Origin: Phycisphaeraceae bacterium
Lineage (GTDB): Bacteria; Planctomycetota; Phycisphaerae; Phycisphaerales; Phycisphaeraceae
Assembly: GCA_007119405.1 (NCBI GenBank)
Contig: SKPT01000642.1
Span: 1-5,033 of the forward strand
Direction: 5' to 3'
DNA: 5,033 nt
Each line of letters opens with the position of its first letter. Position 1 is the stretch's first letter. The notes under the pieces were generated by a model. The model made no database searches and was not told the origin of the DNA. It was given only the letters and a program-made list of their open reading frames with translations. This document shows positions 1 to 5,033 of this stretch, piece by piece. The position numbers were made by a program, and so were the translations under genes.

Positions 1-3000
1 CCGGGGCGCTGAGCCCGGCGTCGAACTTGGCGCGGCGCGAGGGCTGTTCCGTGGCGGCGGCGTCGGCGCGGCTCAGGGCGGAGCGGTTCTCGGCGCTGAA
101 CTGCTCGCCGGTGGCGGCGCGGCGCTGCTTGAGCGTCGCCAGGGTCGCCTCGGCGCGTTCGCCCTTGCCCTGGACGAGCGCGGCCGCGGCGCGGGCGCGC
201 TCGCGGGCCCAGGCGTAGATGGCCGGGGCGTCCCACGCCAGGCGGCGCGAGGCGACGTCGAGCAGGAACAGCACCAGCAGCAGCGGCAGCAGCGTGCGCC
301 ACAGCGGGCGGATCGACTCCGACTCGAACTCGCGCACGCGGGCGAACAGGCCCTGGTCCAGCTCCAGCTCGGCGGGGTCGAAGACGCGCCCGCCGGTGAT
401 CTCGGCGACCTGGCGCAGCAGCCGCTCGTTGGACGCGAAGCGGCGCAGCTCCGCGGCGGGCGGGCGGCTGGTCGCGGCGAACGCCACCGCCGGCTCGGCG
501 CCCGGACGCTGCATGAACAGGCTCACGAGGTAGCTGCCCTCGGCCCCGGCCTCGGCGTCGCCGACGTACACGCCCGGGGCGGTCTGCTCCAACTCGATGG
601 AGCGCGTCTCGCCGTCGGGCCCGAGCACGCTGCCGCGCACGCGCTGCGGGCCGACGTCATCCGTGCCCGCATCCAGCCGCACGCGCAGGCTGCGCCCCTG
701 CACCTCGGCCACGACGTCCATCTCGCGGCTCTGCGCCGGGCGGGCGATCATGCGCATGGTGCGCGCCCAGAAATCGCCGTAGCCCGGCCACTGCACCCAG
801 TCCCGGCCCCAGCGGCTGGTCGCGTCGGAGGTGAACGCCGCGGCCCGGCCCAGTCCCACCTGCCAGTGGGCGAACACGGGCAGATCCTCAGGCCCCAGCA
901 GCGGCGTGAAGACGCGGCCGTCGCGCTTCTCGCCCGTGACCACCAGCCCGTGCAGCGGCGGCACCCCCCCCGTCGCGCCCATGATCGGCGAGCCCGTGGC
1001 CCGCCGCGTCGGCTCAAAGGTCTCCTCCCGCACCAGCGTCGTGCGCACCACCTGCGCCTCCTTGATGAAGATCTGCGGCAGTTGGTCCGCGTCGTCGACG
1101 TGGTAGAACGTGCCCCCGCCGCGCTGCGCCAGCCAGTGCAGCAGGTCGGCGTCGATGGCCCCGGCCTCGCCGACGCCGACGGTCGACAAGGTGATGCCCG
1201 CGTCGACGATCCGCTGCGTGATGCCGGGGTAGTCGCTGGCCAGCCCGCGGTTGTCCTGCCCGTCGGTCAGCACGATGATGTGGCGCACGGCCGCCTCGTC
1301 GGGCCCGAGCCGGGACAGGACGCGATACGCCTGGACGATGCCGGGGTAGATGTGCGTGCCCCCGCCGGGCGAGATCGAGCGGATGCGCTCGGCGATGAAC
1401 TGCTGATCCGCCGCCGGCTGCATGTCCACGACCCAGCGGGCCTGTGAGTCGAACGCCACGACGCCGATGAGATCCTGCGGGTAGAGGGCCTGGAGGGCGA
1501 GCACGGCGGCCTCGTTGGCCAGCTCCTGCCGGGAGTAGCCGGTGCCCGAGACGTGGGCGGCCATCGAGCCGGAGCGGTCGATGACGATCGCCAGCGCTCC
1601 GGCGGGCATGACGCGGCGGCTGGGGATCTCGCTCTCGACGGGCAGGACGCGATCCACCGGCGTGTGCGCCCAGCCGCCGGCGCCGAAGCTCTGCGGCCCG
1701 CCGATCATCGCCAGCCCGCCGCCGAGGTCGTTGACGTAGCGCGCGAGCATGCGCTGCTGGGCGGTGGTGATCTCGTGGGCGGCGACGTTCTGGAGCACGA
1801 CGGCGTCGTAGCGCTGAAGCTGCGTCAGGTCGGCCGGCAGGGCCCCGGCGGTGGCGAGCTCCACGTCCATGCCCCGGTCGCGCAGGGTGCGCGGGAGGAT
1901 CGCCCCGGCGTCGCCGCCGAAGCCGTCGACCACCAGGATGCGCCCCTCGCCGTGCACCAGCGTCATCGTCTCGGCGCGGTTGTTGGCGGTGATCGCATCC
2001 TCACGCGGACCGGCGGGCTCGAACACCGCCTCGAAGCGGTTGGCCCCGGCGTGGTCCAGCGGTATCGGAATCTCGCGCACCAGCACGTAACGCCGCCCCC
2101 CGCCGCCACTGCCCCCGGCATCGCCCCCTTCGTCGGCCTCGGCCTCGGCCTCGACCGTCCATTGATCGCGCGCCACCGGGATCGCCGACGTCTCGCCCTC
2201 GTCGGTGCGGAATCGCATCGGCTCGCCGTCGTGCAGCAGGCGGATCGTGCCCCGGGCGCGGTGCGTCGCCCGCAGGGCGACGCGCACGGCGGCGGTCTGG
2301 CCCTGGTGGGCGTGGGCCGGGGCGTAGACCCCCTCGACCATCACCTCGCGGTCGAGCTGGTAGGGCAGCGGCAGGACGTCGATGGCGATGCCCGCGGCCG
2401 CCGCCTCACGTGCCGCGGCCAGCACCGCCTCCTCGCCCCCGCCTTCGCCGCCGCCCTCGCCCCCGCCCTCGTGACCGTCGCTGATGAGCACGAGCCTCGC
2501 GCCGGTGTCCGGCGGGAACATCGCCCGGGCCGTGTGGATCGCCGAGGCGGTGTCCGTGCCCTCGACGCGCTGCGGCACGATGCCGAAGTCCAGCTCCAGC
2601 CCGGGCCGGGGCAGGCGGCGCACCGTCGGCCGGCCGTCGTAGGTCACGATGCCCAGGCGGTCGTCTTCCCTGGCGTCGTGGCCGGCGTGGGTCAGCCAGT
2701 GGCGTACCCAGCGCTCGATGCTCTGCTCGCCGTCGAGCTGGCCGTCGCTCTCGAGCAGGGGGCTGGGCGGCTGGGCGAAGCGGCGGACCGACTCCGACTC
2801 GTTGACCAGGGCGATGACGGAAAGGTCGTGGTGGCGCTGCACGCCCTGGAGCCCGGCGATCATGGCCACCAGCACCGCCAGCACCGCCAGGCGCAGGGCG
2901 ATGGCCGTCCACCGCCGCACCGGGTCCAGCGTCGCCAGGCTGCGCATCCCCAGCCAGACGATGGGCACGGCCAACAGCAGCAGCCAGAGCAGCCCGGGTT

Positions 3001-3019
3001 GGTCGAAGCGGAAGTTCAA
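1..3019 (-). CDS. BatA-like membrane protein with two VWA domains and a GATase1-like domain (3' end missing)
   Basis: This reading frame stays open for 1006 codons and leaves the window, so the C-terminus is missing. Two N-terminal membrane helices (about residues 10-28 and 38-57) flank a basic loop, as in BatA-type proteins. A first VWA-like domain (about 66-215) has NESES at 73-77 where DxSxS is expected, then T155 and D181. After a beta-rich linker, a class I glutamine-amidotransferase-like fold (about 358-455) carries GGPQSFGAGGW at 440-450; no Cys nucleophile is visible. The second VWA domain (about 475-650) has a complete MIDAS: D481-x-S483-x-S485, T555, D586. A membrane helix (about 908-923, ending DVASRR) precedes an Ala/Arg-rich tail. 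Positive-inside charges put the domains outside the membrane and the tail in the cytoplasm. The TTG start at 3019 gives MNFRFDQPGLLWL, typical of the family; an in-frame TGA at 3034-3032 leaves only a CTG (3028) as alternative. A metal-dependent adhesion or assembly role is inferred; the substrate is unknown. Confidence 0.93.
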   Translation of the reverse strand, partial: MNFRFDQPGLLWLLLLAVPIVWLGMRSLATLDPVRRWTAIALRLAVLAVLVAMIAGLQGVQRHHDLSVIALVNESESVRRFAQPPSPLLESDGQLDGEQSIERWVRHWLTHAGHDAREDDRLGIVTYDGRPTVRRLPRPGLELDFGIVPQRVEGTDTASAIHTARAMFPPDTGARLVLISDGHEGGGEGGGEGGGEEAVLAAAREAAAAGIAIDVLPLPYQLDREVMVEGVYAPAHAHQGQTAAVRVALRATHRARGTIRLLHDGEPMRFRTDEGETSAIPVARDQWTVEAEAEADEGGDAGGSGGGGRRYVLVREIPIPLDHAGANRFEAVFEPAGPREDAITANNRAETMTLVHGEGRILVVDGFGGDAGAILPRTLRDRGMDVELATAGALPADLTQLQRYDAVVLQNVAAHEITTAQQRMLARYVNDLGGGLAMIGGPQSFGAGGWAHTPVDRVLPVESEIPSRRVMPAGALAIVIDRSGSMAAHVSGTGYSRQELANEAAVLALQALYPQDLIGVVAFDSQARWVVDMQPAADQQFIAERIRSISPGGGTHIYPGIVQAYRVLSRLGPDEAAVRHIIVLTDGQDNRGLASDYPGITQRIVDAGITLSTVGVGEAGAIDADLLHWLAQRGGGTFYHVDDADQLPQIFIKEAQVVRTTLVREETFEPTRRATGSPIMGATGGVPPLHGLVVTGEKRDGRVFTPLLGPEDLPVFAHWQVGLGRAAAFTSDATSRWGRDWVQWPGYGDFWARTMRMIARPAQSREMDVVAEVQGRSLRVRLDAGTDDVGPQRVRGSVLGPDGETRSIELEQTAPGVYVGDAEAGAEGSYLVSLFMQRPGAEPAVAFAATSRPPAAELRRFASNERLLRQVAEITGGRVFDPAELELDQGLFARVREFESESIRPLWRTLLPLLLVLFLLDVASRRLAWDAPAIYAWARERARAAAALVQGKGERAEATLATLKQRRAATGEQFSAENRSALSRADAAATEQPSRRAKFDAGLSAP
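2135..2152. repeat. Three tandem GGCCTC hexamers
   Basis: The plus strand has GGCCTC three times in a row. On the coding strand this is GAGGCC and yields the EAEAEA run at residues 290-295 of the VWA protein, followed by an Asp/Gly/Ser-rich stretch to about residue 308. It marks a flexible acidic-to-glycine linker between the first VWA domain and the GATase1-like domain. Confidence 0.75.
2429..2470 (-). repeat. In-frame Gly-Gly-Gly-Glu repeat in the first VWA domain
   Basis: Residues 184-197 of the VWA protein read E(GGGE)x3 E, encoded by three near-identical 12-base units. The run starts three residues after D181, the last MIDAS-type position of the first VWA domain, in a loop. Repeat units of this kind can change in number by replication slippage without breaking the frame. 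Confidence 0.8.
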
Positions 3020-3041
3020 GAGCGGCAGTTGTCACCCATCT

Positions 3042-3224
3042 TCACGAGGACCGGCGGGCCCGCGGCAACAGCCAGAGCAGCAACAGCGAGCAGCTTACGC
3101 TCACCGTCACGGCCAACGTCGCTTGCCCAAGGGTGCCAATGCCGAGATCGACAGTCAGTCCGGCCGTCAATCCGGCCATCAGCCCACCCATCCCCATTGT
3201 TACACCACGGGTTCGATCATCCAT
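3042..3224 (-). CDS. Probable small membrane protein, 60 residues, unknown function
   Basis: I do not recognise a family. The ORF begins at ATG 3224 with a strong AAAAGGG Shine-Dalgarno sequence six bases upstream, and ends with TGA at 3044-3042, 22 bases before the TTG start of the VWA gene. This suggests co-transcription and possibly translational coupling, which would help a weak TTG start. The protein has an acidic/basic start (MDDRTR), a Gly/Met/Leu/Thr-rich weakly hydrophobic segment (about 8-25, with a MAGLTAGLT internal repeat), a stronger hydrophobic segment (about 35-53, ending SLLLLWLLP) and a basic end (RARRSS). Two crossings with both ends in the cytoplasm would fit. Codon use differs from its neighbours: about 16 of 60 codons end in A or T, which is rare in the flanking genes. 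That could mean a recently acquired gene, or a non-coding spacer that happens to be open. The ribosome binding site and hydrophobic pattern favour a real gene, but only moderately. Confidence 0.55.
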   Translation of the reverse strand: MDDRTRGVTMGMGGLMAGLTAGLTVDLGIGTLGQATLAVTVSVSCSLLLLWLLPRARRSS

Positions 3225-3230
3225 GAGTCA

Positions 3231-3237
3231 CCCTTTT
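3231..3237 (-). promoter_or_regulatory. Ribosome binding site of the small membrane ORF
   Basis: The minus strand reads AAAAGGG followed by six bases and then ATG. This is the clearest Shine-Dalgarno sequence in the window, and it is the main reason for calling the 60-codon ORF a gene. Confidence 0.6.
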
Positions 3238-3251
3238 CACAAGCGCGGTGC

Positions 3252-3285
3252 CACTGACAAGCGGAGGCCGCGGAGCTTGTCAGTG
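3252..3285. repeat. Perfect 11-bp inverted repeat (hairpin) in the intergenic gap
   Basis: The arms CACTGACAAGC (3252-3262) and GCTTGTCAGTG (3275-3285) are exact reverse complements around a 12-base GC-rich loop (3263-3274). The loop offers an alternative inner stem, GCGG (3261-3264) with CCGC (3268-3271). The element starts 29 bases past the stop codon of the coiled-coil gene and ends 28 bases before the small ORF start. Neither side has a T-run, so it is not a classical Rho-independent terminator. It could be a dispersed intergenic palindrome of the REP type, a processing or stability hairpin that separates expression of the two large genes, or a protein-binding site. The sequence shows the structure directly; the role is inferred. 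Confidence 0.75.
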
Positions 3286-3294
3286 CCGATCGGC
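3285..3294. repeat. 10-bp perfect palindrome GCCGATCGGC
   Basis: The self-complementary sequence GCCGATCGGC overlaps the last base of the right arm of the larger inverted repeat, on the side nearer the coiled-coil gene. It may be part of the same element, a small operator, or chance in GC-rich DNA. Confidence 0.4.
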
Positions 3295-3313
3295 GCTTAA
3301 CGCCCACGGCGTC

Positions 3314-5033
3314 TCACTCCTGCTCCGCCGCCGGCAACTGCCGGAAGTACTCGCGGATCGACTCGTGGTAGCGGCGCGGCACGCGGTCCTCGGTGACGGC
3401 CTGCTCGGCTTCGGTGCGGGCCTCGGTGACGGCCTCGTCGAACTGGAGGCGGGCCTCGCCGGCCTCGACGGGCCCGGGCTCGCTCCATGAGGCGATCACG
3501 CGCCCGGCGCGGGCCTGGCCGGAGTCGTCGATCCCCCGGCGGTCGGAGCCCTCGACCTGGCGATGCTCGCCGATCGGGTCGCTGCCGCTGCCCGCCCCGG
3601 CGCCCTGCCCGCCGGCGCCCGTGCCCCGGCTCAGGCTCTGGCCGCCCTGGCCGGACTCGCTGAGCGTGCGCTCGGCGGCGGCGCGGGTGATGGCCATCTG
3701 CTGGAGGCGGTACTGCATCGCCACGAGCTGGCCCAGTTCGCCCTGCGCCTCGCCGGCGGACTGGCCGAACTGCCCGGCGTTGCCCGAGCCCAGGCCCTGG
3801 CACATCCCGCCCATGCACTGGCCCAGGCTCTGGCACATGCCCGCGGCCTGCTGCTGCGCCTGCCTTTGCTGCTGTTGCTGAGCCATCTGCTCGGCCATCT
3901 GCTGCGCCTCCTCGGCGCTCATGCCCTGCTCCTGGAGCGCCTCCTCCAGCGCCTGGCGCAACTGCTCGGCGTCCATCTGCTGAAGCGCCTCGATCTGCTC
4001 GGCCGTCAGCCCCGCCTCGGCCATCGCCGCCGCCATCTGCTCGCCGATCGCGTCCGCCTCGGCCTGGGCCTGCTCGGCCAGCTCCTGCAACTGCTCCTGC
4101 AACTGGGCCAACTGCTCCTCGAGCTGGCGACGCTGCTCCTCGCTGAGCTCGCCCGCCTGCACCTGCTGGCTCAAAGCCTCGAGCTCGCGCTGCGCCGCCT
4201 CATAATCGCCCCGCCGCAGCGCATCGCCCAGCTCACGCCCCGGCCCCTGCCGGTCCAGGTCGAGCTGGCTGAACATCGACCGCAGCGACTCGGCCTGTCC
4301 CGCCTCCTGACGATGCAACTCGTCCAGGCGGTCGCGCAGCTCCGTGACTTCCCGCGCCAGCTCACGCCGGTCCGCGTCCGTGCGCAGCTCGCGATCGCTC
4401 AGCGACGCCAGGCGGTCCATCAGCTCGTCGACGTCGGCTTCCTCGAGCGGCCGCTCGGCGAGGCGCTCGGCGTCGTCCTGCTGCTCGGCGCGGCGGGCCT
4501 CGTCCTGCTGCTCCTGCTCCTGCTCCGCGGCCGCCTGCTGCGCCGCCTCGCGGCCGAACAGGTCCAGGTCCGCGGGCACGAAGGCCAGCAGCATCGCGAG
4601 CACGACCGCCGCGGCGGGCACGGCCGCCCATGTGCGTCCACCCTGCCAGGGCACCGCGTCGCGCAGCACCACGCGGTCGGCGGCCTTGCCGGCGTCGGCG
4701 ATGACCTGCCCGGCCATCGGCTCGTGGCGCTGGTCCCGGGCGTAGAGCCCGCTGCCGAGGCGATCCTTGAGTCCCAGCCGGTCGTCGAGCATGGCGGCGA
4801 CGGCCTCGGGCGTGGGGATCGCCAGCGACGCCGTCGCCAGGGCCCCGGCGAGCGCCGCGACCGCGAGCACGATGTAGGCCGACAGGGGCCAGCCGCCCGC
4901 CGGCACGCCGAAGAGGCGGTGAGCGAGGACCATCGCGGCCGCGGCCGCGAGGGCGGCGAGCGACCACCACGCCAGGTCACGCAGCCCGCGCGTCAGCAGC
5001 AGCCGGCGGCGGGCACGGGCGATGCAGCGATCG
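3314..5033 (-). CDS. Three-helix membrane protein with long Gln/Glu-rich coiled coil (5' end missing)
   Basis: The frame is open from the right edge (first full codon 5032) to TGA 3316-3314, giving 572 residues; the true start lies outside. The ATG at 4933 falls inside the first membrane helix and is unlikely to be the start. The order is: basic stretch RARRRLLLTRGLR (6-18); helix 1 (about 20-38); helix 2 (about 50-71); a cytoplasmic loop with LDDRLGLKDRL (82-92); helix 3 (about 135-152); a Gln/Glu/Ala/Leu-rich coiled coil (about 160-385); QQQQQRQAQQQ (385-395); a Gly-rich linker with C400, C406 and C411; a Gly/Ser-rich stretch; and a C-terminal RVPRRYHESIREYF (550-563). Positive-inside charges put the coiled coil on the non-cytoplasmic side. 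Long coiled-coil membrane proteins with a similar (P)xxYxxxxxxYF end occur in planctomycete MoxR/DUF58/VWA loci; the layout also recalls the DUF4175 low-complexity proteins of alphaproteobacteria, but homology is not shown. A structural or scaffold role for the neighbouring VWA protein is inferred. Confidence 0.88.
   Translation of the reverse strand, partial: DRCIARARRRLLLTRGLRDLAWWSLAALAAAAAMVLAHRLFGVPAGGWPLSAYIVLAVAALAGALATASLAIPTPEAVAAMLDDRLGLKDRLGSGLYARDQRHEPMAGQVIADAGKAADRVVLRDAVPWQGGRTWAAVPAAAVVLAMLLAFVPADLDLFGREAAQQAAAEQEQEQQDEARRAEQQDDAERLAERPLEEADVDELMDRLASLSDRELRTDADRRELAREVTELRDRLDELHRQEAGQAESLRSMFSQLDLDRQGPGRELGDALRRGDYEAAQRELEALSQQVQAGELSEEQRRQLEEQLAQLQEQLQELAEQAQAEADAIGEQMAAAMAEAGLTAEQIEALQQMDAEQLRQALEEALQEQGMSAEEAQQMAEQMAQQQQQRQAQQQAAGMCQSLGQCMGGMCQGLGSGNAGQFGQSAGEAQGELGQLVAMQYRLQQMAITRAAAERTLSESGQGGQSLSRGTGAGGQGAGAGSGSDPIGEHRQVEGSDRRGIDDSGQARAGRVIASWSEPGPVEAGEARLQFDEAVTEARTEAEQAVTEDRVPRRYHESIREYFRQLPAAEQE
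3848..3880 (-). repeat. Gln-rich run in the coiled-coil protein
   Basis: Residues 385-395 read QQQQQRQAQQQ, encoded mainly by alternating CAG and CAA codons. The run ends the coiled coil and leads into the Cys/Gly/Met linker. It is a compositional boundary inside the protein, not an independent element. Confidence 0.75.

Larger units (their letters stand above)
3225..3313. other. Intergenic gap between the coiled-coil gene and the small ORF
   Basis: The gap holds the inverted repeat, the 10-bp palindrome and the ribosome binding site of the small ORF. A TTGTCA in the repeat arm resembles a -35 box, but the sequence 17 bases further on is AAAAGG, so no convincing sigma-70 promoter is visible. 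Read-through from the upstream gene is therefore the simplest way for the two downstream genes to be transcribed, although a planctomycete promoter of unfamiliar form cannot be excluded. Confidence 0.5.

Noticed and set aside
866..1447. 193-codon plus-strand open frame
   Set aside because: It is antisense to the second VWA domain, has no recognisable motif, and shows the Arg/His/Asp/Val composition of an antisense frame.
2406..3035. A 209-codon minus-strand open frame with an ATG start
   Set aside because: It is in another frame from the VWA gene and is mostly Arg, Ala, Gly and Pro. The frame starting at TTG 3019 gives the membrane helices and VWA motifs, so this one is a shadow.
2006..3059. 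The 12-base string GGACCGGCGGGC occurs at both ends of this span (about 2006 and 3048)
   Set aside because: The match is short and GC-rich, and the flanking bases do not extend it convincingly. It is compatible with chance in such DNA and is not evidence of attachment sites or duplication.
1553..3226. A 557-codon open frame on the plus strand
   Set aside because: It lies antisense to the VWA gene, is dominated by Ala, Arg, Gly, His and Val with no recognisable domain, and is explained by the lack of AT-rich stop codons in high-GC DNA. The minus-strand frame has clear domains.
3249..3279. Possible sigma-70 promoter on the minus strand (TTGTCA in the repeat arm)
   Set aside because: There is no TATAAT-like sequence at the right distance; the bases there are AAAAGG, which serve better as the ribosome binding site.
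4344..4745. Ser-rich plus-strand open frame (133 codons)
   Set aside because: It is antisense to the coiled-coil gene; its Ser/Ala/Arg composition is simply the complement of Gln/Glu/Ala codons.

Overview
The window is very GC-rich (roughly 70% or more by eye, with G or C at almost every third codon position). It carries three genes, all on the minus strand. Two are large membrane proteins that each run off a window edge, and between them lies a probable 60-residue membrane protein. The protein types, together with the GC content and the Ala/Arg/Glu/Gln-rich style, point to a planctomycete, most likely a Phycisphaerae-like lineage. This is a judgement from family knowledge; there is no rRNA or other taxonomic marker here.

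In transcription order (right to left): (1) positions 5032-3314 hold the 3' part of a gene for a protein with three membrane segments, a long Gln/Glu-rich coiled coil and a conserved-looking C-terminal Tyr/Phe motif. (2) A gap of 89 bases follows (3225-3313), holding a perfect 11-bp inverted repeat and an overlapping 10-bp palindrome. (3) A 60-codon ORF with a good Shine-Dalgarno sequence lies at 3224-3042. (4) After 22 more bases, a TTG-started gene runs from 3019 to beyond position 1. It encodes a BatA-like protein of more than 1000 residues: two N-terminal membrane helices, a degenerate von Willebrand A (VWA) domain, a glutamine-amidotransferase-like fold without an evident catalytic Cys, a second VWA domain with an intact MIDAS metal site, a C-terminal membrane helix and a basic cytoplasmic tail.

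In planctomycetes, proteins of types (1) and (4) are typically found beside MoxR AAA+ ATPase and DUF58 genes (the Bat/aerotolerance-like locus). Those partners would be expected outside this window. A plausible reading is an envelope-associated MoxR/VWA chaperone-type system: the ATPase acts in the cytoplasm, and the VWA and coiled-coil proteins present large domains on the far side of the membrane. Its substrate is unknown. Nothing here amounts to a clearly new system. The least ordinary part is the 3020-3313 spacer, with the small membrane ORF, the inverted repeat and a clear drop in GC.
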